Of a stretch of 64,000 nucleotides of DNA, positions 17,343-27,325 are shown one piece after another. This stretch comes from Acidisphaera sp. L21 (lineage in GTDB: Bacteria > Pseudomonadota > Alphaproteobacteria > Acetobacterales > Acetobacteraceae), in the NCBI RefSeq assembly GCF_009765685.1, contig NZ_LMUY01000001.1, positions 1 through 64,000 of the forward strand, written 5' to 3'. How positions within the stretch are numbered: the first letter of the stretch is position 1; every line of letters begins with the position of its first letter. The notes below the pieces were generated by a model, which was given only the letters and a program-made list of their open reading frames with translations, had not been told where the DNA came from and searched no databases. A program made the translations under genes and the position numbers.

Positions 17343-18047
17343 ATGACGATCGGTATCCTGGAGACTGGCCGCCCCCCTGTCGCCCTGCGCGCGCAATGGG
17401 GCACCTACGACGACATGGTCCGCAGCCTACTGGGGCGGGACCGCGATTACCGTACCTACGACGTGCAGGCCGGCGAACTGCCTGCTGAGCCAACCGAGTG
17501 CGCGGCCTACGTCATCACCGGGTCATCCGCAGGGGTGTACGACGATCTGCCGTGGATCCCGCCGTTCCTCGACTTCCTGCGCCGGGTGCGCGGCCACGCC
17601 AAGCTCGTCGGCATCTGCTTCGGCCACCAGGCCATGGCGCAGGCCTTCGGCGGCACGGTGGAGAAGTCGCCCAAGGGTTGGGGGCTCGGCATGCACCGCT
17701 ACGAGATCGTGGAGCCGCCGCCCGGCATGCGTGAGCCGCTCGGCTTCGCCATTCCCGCCTTCCACCAGGACCAGGTCGTCACCCTACCGCCCGGCGCCCG
17801 CGTGCTCGCCGCCAGCGAGTTCACGCCCATCGCTGCAATCGGCTACGACGACAACACGGTTTCGCTGCAGGGCCATCCGGAGTTCAGCCCCGCCTTCTCC
17901 GCGGCGTTGATTAAGACCCAGCATCATATTTACGGCGATCTCGCCGCCCCAGCGCTTCTGTCCCTCCTGCAGCCGGAGGATAGCGGCCGAGCTGCCGACT
18001 GGCTGCGGACCTTCGTCGATGGCGGCGGGCTTGACACACCGGGCTAG
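17343..18047 (+). CDS. Class I glutamine amidotransferase-like protein (GATase1)
   Basis: 234 residues. It has the full class I glutaminase triad: Cys in GICFGHQAMAQAFGG near residue 92, and His/Glu in GHPEFSP. It resembles the stand-alone family annotated as GMP synthase-like or gamma-glutamyl-gamma-aminobutyrate hydrolase-like, since no synthetase domain is attached. The ATG at 17343 is the first start. It is divergent from the CoA-transferase remnant with 188 bases between, where no clear operator is seen. The real substrate is unknown. Confidence 0.88.
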   Translation: MTIGILETGRPPVALRAQWGTYDDMVRSLLGRDRDYRTYDVQAGELPAEPTECAAYVITGSSAGVYDDLPWIPPFLDFLRRVRGHAKLVGICFGHQAMAQAFGGTVEKSPKGWGLGMHRYEIVEPPPGMREPLGFAIPAFHQDQVVTLPPGARVLAASEFTPIAAIGYDDNTVSLQGHPEFSPAFSAALIKTQHHIYGDLAAPALLSLLQPEDSGRAADWLRTFVDGGGLDTPG

Positions 18048-18190
18048 CATTGCCGACTAGGGGTGGCAGCGCATGGCATAAAGGAAATGCCTAATGAGTT
18101 GCCCGTGTTTCGATGTGCGCGCCAAGCCTGTCCTTCTTGCTTTGGTAAAAAGCGGTTTTCAGCCGAAAATTGCACACTCTGGAAGGAACG

Positions 18191-19095
18191 TTATCGCGTT
18201 CTGACATACTCTTGCGTTTGCTCGGCCAACGCGTCGATTGCGGCGCGGACCCGAAACGGCAGGGTTGGTGCTCGCGGCCAGACTGCGTGGATGTCGGTGA
18301 CCAAGGATGGCAACGCCGGCAGCACCTGTCGGAGCACTCCTAACCGAAGCCGGTCAGCGATCAGCCAGCTTGGTAGCCAAGCCAGCCCATACCCAGACAA
18401 TGCCGCGTCGACGATGGCGCCGAGATCGTCAAACCGCATCCGGGTTGGTGGAATAACCTCCAGCAGCGACGTATCCGGTTGGGGAAACAACCACGCCTGG
18501 ATGCGTCCACGGCGCGCATAGGTGATCGCATTGTGGTGCCGCAAATCGTCCAGATTCTCGGGCAAGCCGCATCGGTCGATGTAGCTCGGCGCGGCGCAAA
18601 TTATCGTCTGTTCCTGCATGATCTTGCGCTTCATCAGACCTGCCGCGTTTCCAAGTGGCCCGTTGCGCACGGCGAGATCGAAACCGTCCTCCACCAAGTT
18701 GACGACGCGGTCGCTGAATTCGAGTTGCAGTTCCAGCGTCGCGTGCTGTGTTGCTAACCGCATCAACACCGGGGCAGCGCACACGCGCCCGAACAGAAGC
18801 GGCATCGAGACCCGCAAGGTGCCGCTCGCCGTCTTGCGCCCTGTCTCCAACGCGGTCTGTCCTGCCTGAAGTTCGGCGAGCGCACGCTGGCAGCGTTCGA
18901 AGAAGGCAGCCCCGTCATCGGTCAGGCCAATTGCCGCGTCGTGCGGTGAAACAGGCGCGCCCCAAGGCGGGTTTCGAGCCGGGCCACCGCCTTACCAACG
19001 GCTGAGCGAGATTGATTGAGCCGGCGCGCCGCGGCGGAAAACCCGCCCGTCTCCGCGGACGCGACAAACGCATGGACGTCGTTGAAGTCGATCAC
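18191..19095 (-). pseudogene. LysR family regulator broken by a single-base frameshift
   Basis: The gene would start at a GTG (19095). It reads a LysR helix-turn-helix (DFNDVHAFVASAETGGFSAA, NQSRSAVGKAVARLE, RLFHRTTRQLA) and then hits TGA at 18922-18924. One frame over, the sequence continues as LTDDGAAFFERCQRALAELQ and a complete effector-binding domain to 18191. Restoring one base at the GGCCTGACC point gives a normal LysR of about 300 residues. So it is either a recent pseudogene or an assembly error. It is divergent from the exported DUF1579-like gene. Confidence 0.85.
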
Positions 19096-19195
19096 AGCTA
19101 TTGTCGAACCCCAGGCACCAATCTGATGCAAATTTAGCGGCACTTGATGCGCCTGCGAAGCTCTATCTGTGGGTTGCCGCTTCCGGAGATGTTCT

Positions 19196-19792
19196 ATGAG
19201 CCGACCACTCGTATTCGCGCTGCTTCTGGCAGCTACCATGTCACCCGACGCCGCATGGGCCCAGACCTCAATCCCAACTATTGCACAGATCAGCGCCCTG
19301 GGACCCGAGGGCGAGGCGTTATCGCACCGCGCCGGGCGCTGGAACGTTACCGAGAGCGTGTGGGACCATCTGGGCGCCAATCCGGTGGTCAGCACCGCAT
19401 GGGTCGCCGAACGCCACATGGTCGGTATGTTCCTGCAAGAGACGCTACTTGCCGCCGGTGACGCCGCCGCTGCGCCAAATCGGATCGATTACCTGGGCTT
19501 CGATCGCGTCGAAGGGCGGTGGGATTACCTCTCGCTCGACGTCCGGGCGCCGGTCGGCCTCATGCCTGCCTGGAGCTTCGATCGTGGCGAACCCAACCGC
19601 ATCGTCCTCAGCTTCCTGCCCTTCGCCGTGGCCGGGGGCGGCCCGGCGGTGACAGGCCAGATGCTCCGCATGCAGGAAGTCGTCACCCGCGACGGTCCGG
19701 ATCACGAGACCAAGGACCAACTCTTCATCCTTGCCGACGGCACTGGCACGCCGTGGCTGGCACACCGCTACGACTATGTCCGGCAGCACTGA
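19196..19792 (+). CDS. Exported DUF1579-like protein
   Basis: 198 residues with a clear signal peptide (MSRPLVFALLLAATMSPDAAWAQ, cleavage likely after AWA). The mature part has the pattern GRWNVTESVW ... ERHMVGMFLQE ... DYLGFDRVEGRWDYLSLD, which resembles DUF1579 beta-barrel proteins of unknown function. The ATG at 19196 has GGAG eight bases upstream; an in-frame start at 19169 would mask the signal peptide. It is divergent from the frameshifted LysR gene, which may have been its regulator. Family assignment is by pattern only. Confidence 0.65.
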   Translation: MSRPLVFALLLAATMSPDAAWAQTSIPTIAQISALGPEGEALSHRAGRWNVTESVWDHLGANPVVSTAWVAERHMVGMFLQETLLAAGDAAAAPNRIDYLGFDRVEGRWDYLSLDVRAPVGLMPAWSFDRGEPNRIVLSFLPFAVAGGGPAVTGQMLRMQEVVTRDGPDHETKDQLFILADGTGTPWLAHRYDYVRQH

Positions 19793-19890
19793 AACCACCC
19801 GGCCGACAGCGGTAACGGAGCGTAAAGGTAAACGCCGTTAGCATCGCGGCCACACTGATCCGGCCTCGTGCCGCCTGGAGATCCGCTGCC

Positions 19891-20433
19891 ATGCTCAGAA
19901 TCCCCGCCTTACACTGGGTTCTGTTGCTTGCCGTCATCGCCGTTGGATTGGCAGTCCGCAGCCGGATCAGCCTGCCGCGGGCCGACGCGCAAATCCTATC
20001 GGCGCCGGTCGTGCCGCAGCCAGCGATGCCGGCGGTAATCCGGCCCAGCCAGTCTGGCAACGGGGCCACTGCGCGGCGCGACCGCAACGGCAATTTCATC
20101 TTCGACGCCCGGGTCAATGGCATGCCGCTGCAAATGGTGTTCGACACCGGCGCCTCCGTGACCAGCCTGCGGGCCGAGGATGCGGCGCGGGTGGGAATCG
20201 ACACCGGTTCGCTGAACTACTCCGCCACCGTCAGCACTGCCAATGGCCATACCTCCGTCGCCCCCGTGATGATCGAAACGCTGACGGTCGGGGACATCAC
20301 CCGGCACTACGTAACAGCCGTCGTGGCCCGGCCGGGCGTTCTCGGCATGAACCTGCTGGGCCAATCCTTCATGGCCAAGATCGGCGGCTATCGGGTGGTC
20401 GGGCAGGACCTCGTCTTGCAGGGCGAACCATAA
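19891..20433 (+). CDS. Membrane-anchored retropepsin-like aspartyl protease
   Basis: 180 residues. An N-terminal membrane segment (HWVLLLAVIAVGLAV) is followed by a linker and a single retroviral-type protease domain. The active site is FDTGASVTSL near residue 85, and the second conserved strand ends GVLGMNLLG. It matches the bacterial clan AA family (TIGR02281-like) common in alphaproteobacteria. It probably works as a dimer on the periplasmic side. Substrates are not known. Neighbouring genes do not suggest a partner. Confidence 0.85.
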   Translation: MLRIPALHWVLLLAVIAVGLAVRSRISLPRADAQILSAPVVPQPAMPAVIRPSQSGNGATARRDRNGNFIFDARVNGMPLQMVFDTGASVTSLRAEDAARVGIDTGSLNYSATVSTANGHTSVAPVMIETLTVGDITRHYVTAVVARPGVLGMNLLGQSFMAKIGGYRVVGQDLVLQGEP

Positions 20434-20505
20434 CCCCACCCGGCGGGTTGTCCTGCGAGGCCAACTCCGGCAGCTTCGACTGCTTCAGCCATTGCCGGGA
20501 TCACG

Positions 20506-21444
20506 ATGGGCCGTAACCCACTCCTCGCGGGGTTCGACTTGCTCACCCTGCGGCTATTCACCGCAGTCTGCGAGGAGGGCAGCATCAACCGGGCCGCGGC
20601 GCGGGAGCACATCGCCCTGTCCGCACTCAGCCGCCGCATCTCCGACTTGGAGGCGGTGCTGGGCCTGACCCTGCTGCGGCGCCACAGCCGCGGCGTGGAG
20701 CCGACCGGCGCCGGGCTGGCGCTGGTGCAACACGCCAACATCATCCTGCGCGACGTGCTGCAGATGGAGGCGGACCTCGCCCAGCGCATGGACGGCGTGC
20801 GGGGGACCATCCGGCTATACGCCAACACCTGGGCCATCGCGGAATACGTGCCCGCCCATATCAGCGCCTTCCTGGCCGCCCACCCCCTGCTGAATGTCGA
20901 GATCGAGGAAGCCGTCAGCGTTGAGACGCTTCGCGCCGTGCGCGACGGCACCGCCGACATCGGCATCGTCATCAGCGAGATGGGGGCCGAGGGGATACAC
21001 CTGCTGCCCTATGCCGGCGACCACCTGGTGGCCATCATGCCGCCGGATCACCCGCTGGCTGGCACCGGACCGATTGGCCTGGCGGAGATCGCACCCTACG
21101 ACATCATCGGTTCCAGCAAGGGCAGCGCGCTGGAGCAATTGGTGCTGACGGGGGCGGCCGAACTGGGCGTGGCACTACGCATCCGCGCCCGGATCTCCGG
21201 GTTCGAGACGCTATACCGCATGATCCAAGCCGGGCTGGGCATCGGCATCGGCCCGTCGCTCCCCGCGACCCGACACTGCGCGGCCATGAACCTAATGATG
21301 CGGCCGCTGAACGAGGCCTGGTCGCATCGCCGGCTCAGCATCTGTCTGTCGGTCGGGCAACAGCCCCCGCACGTCAAACTTTTGGCCGAGCATCTGGTGA
21401 CGGTCGGCGGAGCTTTCGCGGTTGGCGAAAGCGCCTTGCCGTAA
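20506..21444 (+). CDS. LysR family regulator of the leuCDB/ABC operon
   Basis: 312 residues. It has helix-turn-helix FDLLTLRLFTAVCEEGSINRAA ... HIALSALSRRISDLE and effector domain GTIRLYANTWAIAEYVPAH ... IMPPDHPLAG ... MIQAGLGIGIGPS. The ATG has GGGATCACG just upstream. It runs in the same direction as the nine-gene operon that starts 75 bases later, so it is probably its pathway regulator. No T-N11-A dyad was found in the short gap before leuC; a CGAAAGC/GCTTTCG inverted repeat lies across the end of the gene (21426-21454). Confidence 0.9.
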   Translation: MGRNPLLAGFDLLTLRLFTAVCEEGSINRAAAREHIALSALSRRISDLEAVLGLTLLRRHSRGVEPTGAGLALVQHANIILRDVLQMEADLAQRMDGVRGTIRLYANTWAIAEYVPAHISAFLAAHPLLNVEIEEAVSVETLRAVRDGTADIGIVISEMGAEGIHLLPYAGDHLVAIMPPDHPLAGTGPIGLAEIAPYDIIGSSKGSALEQLVLTGAAELGVALRIRARISGFETLYRMIQAGLGIGIGPSLPATRHCAAMNLMMRPLNEAWSHRRLSICLSVGQQPPHVKLLAEHLVTVGGAFAVGESALP

Positions 21445-21519
21445 AAAGCTTTCGGCGCGGGCCACCCGTGCGCTAGCGTCCCCGTAATGGCGCAACGACG
21501 CCGGTGGAGGAGATGCCGC

Positions 21520-22944
21520 ATGCTGGACGATACGGGTCCGCGCACGCTGTTCGACAAGATTTGGGACCGGCACAAGGTGCTGGAACGCCCAGACGGACAG
21601 ACGTTGCTCTATGTCGATTGCCACCTGGTGCATGACGGGTCGGCCCCCGCCTTCCAACGCCTTGCCGAGCGCAACCTGGCGGTTCGCGTGCCGCGCCGCA
21701 CCTTTGCCACGCCCGACCACTACGTCCCCACCTCCAGCCGCGACATCACCACGATCGACAATCCGGAGCATCGGTTCCTGGTGGAACAGTTGGCGGAGAA
21801 CACGGCGCGCGAGGGCGTCACCATGTTCGGCCTCGGCGACCCACGACAGGGCATCGTCCATATCGTGGGGCCGGAAGAAGGGTTGAGCCAACCCGGCATC
21901 CTACTGGTCTGTGGCGACAGCCATACCTCCACCCATGGTGCATTGGGCGCGCTGGCCTTCGGCATCGGCTCGTCGGAGGTGACGCACGTCCTGGCGACGC
22001 AAACGGTATGGCAGCGCAAGCCGAAAAGCATGCGGATCACCGTTGAGGGCGATCTCGCGCCGGGTGTGACGGGTAAGGACGTGATCCTGGCCATCATCGC
22101 CACCATCACCGCCGCCGGGGCCACCGGACACGTGATCGAATACGCCGGCAGTGCTATTCGCGGTCTGTCGATGGAGGGGCGGCTGACGCTGTGCAACATG
22201 TCGATCGAGGCCGGTGGCCGCGCTGGCATGGTCGCCCCGGACGAGACGACGTTCGACTACCTGAAGGGCCGCCCCTACGCCCCCTCTGGCCAGGCGTGGG
22301 AGCAGGCGGTGCAGCGCTGGCGTCGCCTGCCGACCGACCCCGGCGCCGTGTTCGACACCGAAGTGACGCTGGACGCCGCCGCGATCGAGCCGATGGTCAC
22401 CTGGGGCACCAGCCCGCAAAACGCCATTCCCATCTCCGCCGCCATCCCCGACCCGGCGAATGAACCAGACCTGGACCGTCGCCAAGGCATGGAAAAGGCG
22501 TTGGCTTATATGGGTCTGCAACCCGGGACGCAGATGACCGATGTCACCGTGGATCGCGTGTTCATCGGCTCGTGCACCAATGGCCGGATCGAGGATCTGC
22601 GGGCCGCCGCCGCCGTGGCCCGTGGCCGCCACGTGGCACCCGGCGTGGTCGCCTGGGTGGTGCCCGGCAGCGGTCTCATCAAGCGCCAGGCCGAGGCGGA
22701 GGGGCTGGATCGCATCCTAGTGGATGCCGGGTTCGAATGGCGCCAGGCCGGTTGCTCGATGTGCCTAGGCACGAATGGCGATATCGTGGCGCCGGGCCAG
22801 CGCTGCGCCTCAACCTCCAACCGTAACTTCCAGGGGCGCCAGGGCCCCGGCGCACGAACCCACCTCATGAGCCCGGCCATGGCGGCCGCCACCGCAGTCA
22901 CGGGGCGCCTGGCGGATTTCCGCACTCTGGCAGGTGCCGCATGA
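21520..22944 (+). CDS. leuC: 3-isopropylmalate dehydratase large subunit (LeuC) or paralogue
   Basis: 4Fe-4S aconitase-family hydro-lyase, 474 residues. The cluster ligands are Cys in GSCTNGR and the CSMC pair (GCSMCLG). DSHTSTHGA and the LeuC-type stretch [28 protein letters not shown] are present. The known reaction is isomerisation of 2- to 3-isopropylmalate. The ATG at 21520 has GGAGG ten bases upstream. It overlaps leuD by four bases. Because it heads a transport and catabolic operon, it may act on another 2-substituted malate; only the genome-wide leuC count can tell. Confidence 0.92.
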   Translation: MLDDTGPRTLFDKIWDRHKVLERPDGQTLLYVDCHLVHDGSAPAFQRLAERNLAVRVPRRTFATPDHYVPTSSRDITTIDNPEHRFLVEQLAENTAREGVTMFGLGDPRQGIVHIVGPEEGLSQPGILLVCGDSHTSTHGALGALAFGIGSSEVTHVLATQTVWQRKPKSMRITVEGDLAPGVTGKDVILAIIATITAAGATGHVIEYAGSAIRGLSMEGRLTLCNMSIEAGGRAGMVAPDETTFDYLKGRPYAPSGQAWEQAVQRWRRLPTDPGAVFDTEVTLDAAAIEPMVTWGTSPQNAIPISAAIPDPANEPDLDRRQGMEKALAYMGLQPGTQMTDVTVDRVFIGSCTNGRIEDLRAAAAVARGRHVAPGVVAWVVPGSGLIKRQAEAEGLDRILVDAGFEWRQAGCSMCLGTNGDIVAPGQRCASTSNRNFQGRQGPGARTHLMSPAMAAATAVTGRLADFRTLAGAA

Positions 22945-23546
22945 GCACGCAGTTCACCGGCATCGATGCGGTCGGCCTGCCAGTCCCGGGCCAGAACGTC
23001 GATACCGACCAGATCATCCCCGCCCGCTACCTCAGCCGCCCACGGGAGCTGGGGCTGGCTGAATGCCTGTTCCACGACCTCCGCTTCAACACCGATGGTT
23101 CGGAGAAGCCGGATTTCGTGCTGAACCAGTTGCCCTTTCGCGACGCGCGCGTGGTGGTGGGGGAGCATAATTTCGCCTGCGGTTCGTCGCGGGAAAACGC
23201 CGTCTGGGCTTTTCACGATTACGGCTTCCGCGTCGCAATCGCGCCCTCCTTCGGCGACATCTTCCGCAACAACTGCTTCCAGAACGGCATGCTGCCCATC
23301 ATCCTGCCGCGGGAAACCGTGGACGATCTGCTGGCGCAACTGCAGGCCCATCCGGGCGTGCATGTGCAGGTGGATCTTCCCTCGCAAACCGTCACCTTTC
23401 CCGACGGCTCGCAGCATGAGTTCGAGATCGACGCCTTCCGCAAGCACTGTCTGCTGAACGGCGTCGACGAGATTAGCTTCACCCTCGAACAATCGGCGCA
23501 GATCGCCGCTTTCGAAAATCGCTACGGCCGGGAGAATATGGAATGA
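22941..23546 (+). CDS. leuD: 3-isopropylmalate dehydratase small subunit (LeuD) or paralogue
   Basis: 201 residues, standard LeuD length. The N-terminus holds [17 protein letters not shown], the swivel-domain active site reads [19 protein letters not shown], and [17 protein letters not shown] follows. It forms the heterodimer with LeuC; both ends are coupled by four-base overlaps (leuC stop, leuB start). FACGSSREN replaces the FGCGSSREH/FGSGCSREH seen in many LeuD proteins, a minor variant of the substrate-binding loop. Confidence 0.92.
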   Translation: MSTQFTGIDAVGLPVPGQNVDTDQIIPARYLSRPRELGLAECLFHDLRFNTDGSEKPDFVLNQLPFRDARVVVGEHNFACGSSRENAVWAFHDYGFRVAIAPSFGDIFRNNCFQNGMLPIILPRETVDDLLAQLQAHPGVHVQVDLPSQTVTFPDGSQHEFEIDAFRKHCLLNGVDEISFTLEQSAQIAAFENRYGRENME

Positions 23547-24616
23547 AGATCGCAGTGCTCGCTGGGGACGGCATCGGCCCCGAGGTAACCGCCCAATCGG
23601 TGAAGGTTCTGCGCACCCTGGCCGGCAACCGGCTGGACCTGCAGATGACGTCCGCCCCGATCGGCCAGGCTGGCGTCGATGCCGACGGCGTGCCGCTGCC
23701 GGACGCGACGCTGAAGCTCGCCGGTGAGTCGGACGCGATCCTGTTCGGCTCCGTCGGCGGACCCACCGACGAACTGCCAGACCGCAAGAAGCGCCCCGGC
23801 GCCGGGCTGCTAAAGCTTCGAAAGGCGCTGACCCTCTTCGCCAACTACCGCCCGGCGGTGTTGTTCGAGGAACTGATCGGCGCCTCCACCCTGCGGCCCG
23901 AAATCGTCCGTGGCGTCGACATGCTGATCCTGCGCGAACTGAACGGCGACCTGTATTTCGGCGAGCCGCGCGGCGTGCATATGGAGGACGGCAAGCGCGT
24001 CGGCATCAACACGATGCGCTATTCCGAGGACGAGATTGCCCGCATCGCCCATGCAGGGTTTAAGGCGGCACAGGGCCGGCGCGGCAAACTCTGCTCGGTC
24101 GACAAGTCGAACGTGCTGGAAACCATGCAGCTTTGGCGCGAAGTGGTGATGGAGGTCGGTCGTGAATACCCGGATGTCGAACTATCGCATTTGTATATCG
24201 ACGCCGCCTCGATGATGCTGATCCGCAAGCCGACCCAGTTCGACGTGATCGTCACCGGCAACGTCTTCGGCGACATTTTGTCGGACGCCGCCGCCATGCT
24301 CACCGGCTCGATCGGTATGCTGCCCTCCGCCTCGATGGGCCCGGGCACCCAAGGCTTGTTCGAGCCGGTGCACGGTTCGGCGCCCGACATTGCTGGGAAG
24401 GATATCGCGAACCCCATCGCCTCGATCCTCTCCTCCGCCATGATGCTGCGCTACTCGCTGGGCCTGCCGGAGGAGGCGGACAAGGTGGAACGCGCGGTGC
24501 GTACCGTGCTTGCCGCTGGGCTGCGCACCGTCGATATCCAGCAGCCCGGCACGCGCCTGGTTGGCACCGCAGAAATGGGCGACGCCATCGCCGCCGCGCT
24601 GGAGATAGCTGCCTAG
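23543..24616 (+). CDS. leuB: 3-isopropylmalate dehydrogenase (LeuB) or paralogue
   Basis: NAD-dependent beta-decarboxylating dehydrogenase, 357 residues. It has AGDGIGPEV at the N-terminus, the [14 protein letters not shown] loop, [23 protein letters not shown] and the cofactor region [21 protein letters not shown]. The known reaction oxidises and decarboxylates 3-isopropylmalate to 2-oxoisocaproate. ADH-like neighbours and two binding proteins follow. Tartrate, malate and homoisocitrate dehydrogenases are close relatives, so the substrate remains open. Confidence 0.92.
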   Translation: MKIAVLAGDGIGPEVTAQSVKVLRTLAGNRLDLQMTSAPIGQAGVDADGVPLPDATLKLAGESDAILFGSVGGPTDELPDRKKRPGAGLLKLRKALTLFANYRPAVLFEELIGASTLRPEIVRGVDMLILRELNGDLYFGEPRGVHMEDGKRVGINTMRYSEDEIARIAHAGFKAAQGRRGKLCSVDKSNVLETMQLWREVVMEVGREYPDVELSHLYIDAASMMLIRKPTQFDVIVTGNVFGDILSDAAAMLTGSIGMLPSASMGPGTQGLFEPVHGSAPDIAGKDIANPIASILSSAMMLRYSLGLPEEADKVERAVRTVLAAGLRTVDIQQPGTRLVGTAEMGDAIAAALEIAA

Positions 24617-24641
24617 CTGCACTGCCTAATGGGAGGACACA

Positions 24642-25664
24642 ATGACAACAAAAACCACCTGCCTGGCGCTTATACTTGCTCTATCGCTATCGTTTGGGCC
24701 GGCCCGTGCCGCCGAACAGCTTGAAAAGAAGTCACTGGAGATAGGAACGGCCTCACTCGGCCTGACCTACCTGCCGGTGATCATCGCCGACCGGAAAGGC
24801 TTCTTCAAGGAAGAGGGTCTGACAGTTGAGATCGCTGCCTTCGCCGGCGGCTCGAAGGCGTTGGAGGCGTTGATGGGTGGCAGCCTCGACATGGTGTCGG
24901 GCGCCTATTCCAACACGCTGACTATGGCGGCGAAGAACCAGAAGTTGGTGGAGTTCGTGGAGCAGATCCGCTGCCCGGGCTTCGTACTCGCCGTGTCCAA
25001 GCGCAAGGCCGCCACGTTCAAGGGACCGGCGGATCTGAAGGGCTGGAATGTCGGCGTGAGTGCGCCGGGGTCCAGCACGCATATGGTGCTGAACTACATC
25101 CTGTCGAAGGGCGGGCTGCAGCCGACCGACGTGTCGGTAATCGGCGTCGGCACCTCCGCCGGCGCGGTGGCGGCAATGCGCGCCGGGCAGATCGACGCCA
25201 TCGTGAACAGCGACCCGGTGATCACCATCCTGCTGCAGCATGGCGACGCCATCAACGCGATGGACATGCGATCCCCCGCCACCAGCGACGCCGTGTTCGG
25301 CGGCCCGTATCCGGAGGCGAGCGTCTACGCCACCGCCGCCTTCGCCGCCAAGAATCCGCACACGATGCAGGCAGTCGCCAACGCCGTGCTGAAGGCGGAA
25401 CAGTGGATGGCGAAGGCCACGCCGGACCAGATCGCCGATGCGTTGCCGGAGGAATATCTGCTGGGCGATCGTCCCACCTATATCAATGCCTTGAATGCCA
25501 TGCGCACTTGCTATTCGCCGGACGGGCTGATGAGCAAGGACGCGGCGCAGACGGTGCTAAAAGTCCTCGGCGCCTTTGATGACACCGTGCGTGACGCGAA
25601 AATCAACGTAGAGACAACCTATGACAATCACTATGTCGAGCACGCTGCGGCCGCCGCCAAGTAA
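24642..25664 (+). CDS. ABC transporter substrate-binding protein, NMT1/SsuA type (first copy)
   Basis: Periplasmic binding protein, 340 residues with a signal peptide (LALILALSLSFGPARA). The NMT1-like fold is shown by ADRKGFFKEEGLTVEI, GGSKALEALMGGSLDMV and a hinge DLKGWNVGVSAPGSSTH. A strong GGGAGGA site precedes the ATG. It is a paralogue of the binding protein at 28452, with shared CPGFVLAV, GGPYPE and TCYS.DGL blocks. The family takes nitrate, sulfonates, pyrimidine precursors and aromatic acids. The end of the gene overlaps the ATPase gene. Confidence 0.9.
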   Translation: MTTKTTCLALILALSLSFGPARAAEQLEKKSLEIGTASLGLTYLPVIIADRKGFFKEEGLTVEIAAFAGGSKALEALMGGSLDMVSGAYSNTLTMAAKNQKLVEFVEQIRCPGFVLAVSKRKAATFKGPADLKGWNVGVSAPGSSTHMVLNYILSKGGLQPTDVSVIGVGTSAGAVAAMRAGQIDAIVNSDPVITILLQHGDAINAMDMRSPATSDAVFGGPYPEASVYATAAFAAKNPHTMQAVANAVLKAEQWMAKATPDQIADALPEEYLLGDRPTYINALNAMRTCYSPDGLMSKDAAQTVLKVLGAFDDTVRDAKINVETTYDNHYVEHAAAAAK

Positions 25665-26469
25665 GGTTGCACCTTTGGCGGCGGTAGAACTGAAGAACGT
25701 CACCTGCCAATTCGCCGGCTCCGGCGGTGGCACCTACACCGCCGTGTCCGACGTCGACCTCCGCATCGAGGATGCGGAGTTCGTCGCCGTTGTCGGTCCC
25801 ACTGGATGCGGCAAGAGCACGCTGCTGAACGTCGCCTCCGGCCTGCTGGAACCGTCCTCCGGTGACGTGTTGGTTTTCGGCAAGCCACTATCCGGGCTCA
25901 ACCGGCAATCTGCCTATCTGTTCCAGGCCGACGCGCTGATGCCGTGGCGGACGGCGCTGGACAACATCGCCGCCGGGCTGCTGTTCCGCAACATGCGCAA
26001 GGCCGAGGCGGAGGCTCAGGCGCGCGACTGGCTCGCCCGCGTCGGTCTGCGCGCCCATGCGGACCGCTATCCACACCAGATGTCCGGTGGCATGCGCAAA
26101 CGTGTGGCGCTGGCCCAGGCGCTGATCCTGGACCCGCCCATCCTGCTGATGGACGAGCCGTTTAGCGCGCTGGACATTCAGACCCGGCAGTTGATGGAGG
26201 ACGAGCTGCTGCAGCTTTGGTCCGTCAATCGCAAATCGGTGATTTTCGTGACGCACGATCTGGAAGAAGCGATTTCGTTGGCAGATCGCGTGGTGGTTCT
26301 GGCGGCCGGCCCGGGCACCCGCCCCGTGGCGGAGTTCAACATCACCCTGCCGCGCCCGCGCGAGGTGTCCGAGATCCGCATGACACAAGAATTCCTCGAA
26401 CTGCATACCGCGATTTGGCAAGTGCTGAAGAAAGAGGTGCTGAAAAGCCATGCGCACGCCCAAGGCTAA
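25621..26469 (+). CDS. ABC transporter ATP-binding protein (SsuB/TauB type)
   Basis: 282-residue ATPase of the importer. Walker A GPTGCGKST, Q-loop LFQADALMPW, signature MSGGMRKRVALAQAL, Walker B ILLMDEPFSALD and switch VTHDLEEAI are intact. The GTLS-type form SGGMRKRV and THDLEEA are typical of the nitrate/sulfonate subfamily. The frame opens at 25621, overlapping the binding protein gene by 44 bases; ATG 25633 or TTG 25675 (after AAGTAAGG) are possible true starts. It overlaps the permease gene by 20 bases. Confidence 0.92.
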   Translation: MTITMSSTLRPPPSKVAPLAAVELKNVTCQFAGSGGGTYTAVSDVDLRIEDAEFVAVVGPTGCGKSTLLNVASGLLEPSSGDVLVFGKPLSGLNRQSAYLFQADALMPWRTALDNIAAGLLFRNMRKAEAEAQARDWLARVGLRAHADRYPHQMSGGMRKRVALAQALILDPPILLMDEPFSALDIQTRQLMEDELLQLWSVNRKSVIFVTHDLEEAISLADRVVVLAAGPGTRPVAEFNITLPRPREVSEIRMTQEFLELHTAIWQVLKKEVLKSHAHAQG

Positions 26470-27307
26470 ACCCCGGGGCCCCGTCGCCCCACGCTCGGTC
26501 CTGCACTTCCAGATCATCCTGCTGCTGGGCATTTTCGTTGCCTGGTGGGGGCTGGTGAAGCTGGACATCATCCCGCAGTTCTTCTTCGGTGACCCGGTGG
26601 GCGTGATGCAGCGCCTGATCAAATGGTTCGTCACGGGCAGCATCTGGACGCACCTGATCAACACGCTGATCGAGACGATGCTGGGCTTCGTCATCGGCAC
26701 CGTGAGTGGCCTGGTCTGCGGCCTATGGCTGGCATTGAACCCGATGCTGGCACGCGTGTTCGACCCGTTCATCAAGGCCGCCAATTCGATGCCGCGGCTG
26801 ATCTTCGCGCCGATCTTCGCCTTGTGGTTCGGGCTGGGCATCTGGTCGAAGGTGGCGCTGGGCGTCACGCTGGTATTCTTCGTCGTGTTCTTCAACGTGT
26901 TCCAGGGCGTGCGGGAAGTCAGCCCGGTCGTTCTGGCCAATGTGCGACTGATGGGCGCCAACCGGCGGCAGTTGATGCGTTGGGTCTATTTGCCGTCGGC
27001 CACCAGCTGGGTGTTCTCCTCCCTGCACAATGCCGTAGGCCTGGCCTTCGTCGGCGCCGTCATCGGCGAGTATCTCGGGTCCGCCCGCGGCGTGGGCTAC
27101 CTGATCCTGCAGGCGGAAGGCGTGTTCGACATCAACAGCGTGATCGCCGGCATCCTGCTGCTGACGGTATTCGCCCTGCTGCTGGACATCGTCGTGTCAC
27201 GTGTCGAGGTGCGACTGCTGCGCTGGCAAGCCCCGGTGCAGGCACAAACCGTGCAGGCACAGACCGTGAAAACGCCGGCTGGCCAGGTCCAGGCGGTGCA
27301 GGCATGA
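26450..27307 (+). CDS. ABC transporter permease (SsuC/TauC type)
   Basis: 285-residue inner-membrane permease with about six membrane segments (FQIILLLGIFVAWWG; LIETMLGFVIGTVSG). The coupling loop appears around FNVFQGVREVSPVVLANVRL. The C-terminus has an odd near-repeat of short Gln/Ala/Val units (QAQTVQAQTVKTP ... QVQAVQA), a low-complexity tail not usual in the family. One permease is present, so it should act as a homodimer, served by one ATPase and possibly two binding proteins. Confidence 0.92.
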   Translation: MRTPKAKPRGPVAPRSVLHFQIILLLGIFVAWWGLVKLDIIPQFFFGDPVGVMQRLIKWFVTGSIWTHLINTLIETMLGFVIGTVSGLVCGLWLALNPMLARVFDPFIKAANSMPRLIFAPIFALWFGLGIWSKVALGVTLVFFVVFFNVFQGVREVSPVVLANVRLMGANRRQLMRWVYLPSATSWVFSSLHNAVGLAFVGAVIGEYLGSARGVGYLILQAEGVFDINSVIAGILLLTVFALLLDIVVSRVEVRLLRWQAPVQAQTVQAQTVKTPAGQVQAVQA

Positions 27308-27325
27308 TGATCGTCCGCGCACCGC

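Noticed and set aside
18063-18521. Plus-strand frame after the glutamine amidotransferase
   Set aside because: It is mostly the mirror of the LysR effector domain; its Cys-rich opening shows no known zinc-binding layout.
20434-20460. ACCC/GGGT mini-hairpin after the aspartyl protease gene
   Set aside because: Only four paired bases and no T tract.
21426-21454. CGAAAGC/GCTTTCG inverted repeat as terminator after LysR
   Set aside because: 15-base loop, no T tract and partly inside the coding sequence; it may be chance.
22725-22745. GGTTCGAAT-like tRNA T-arm sequence
   Set aside because: It lies inside leuC; no acceptor or anticodon stem can be drawn around it.
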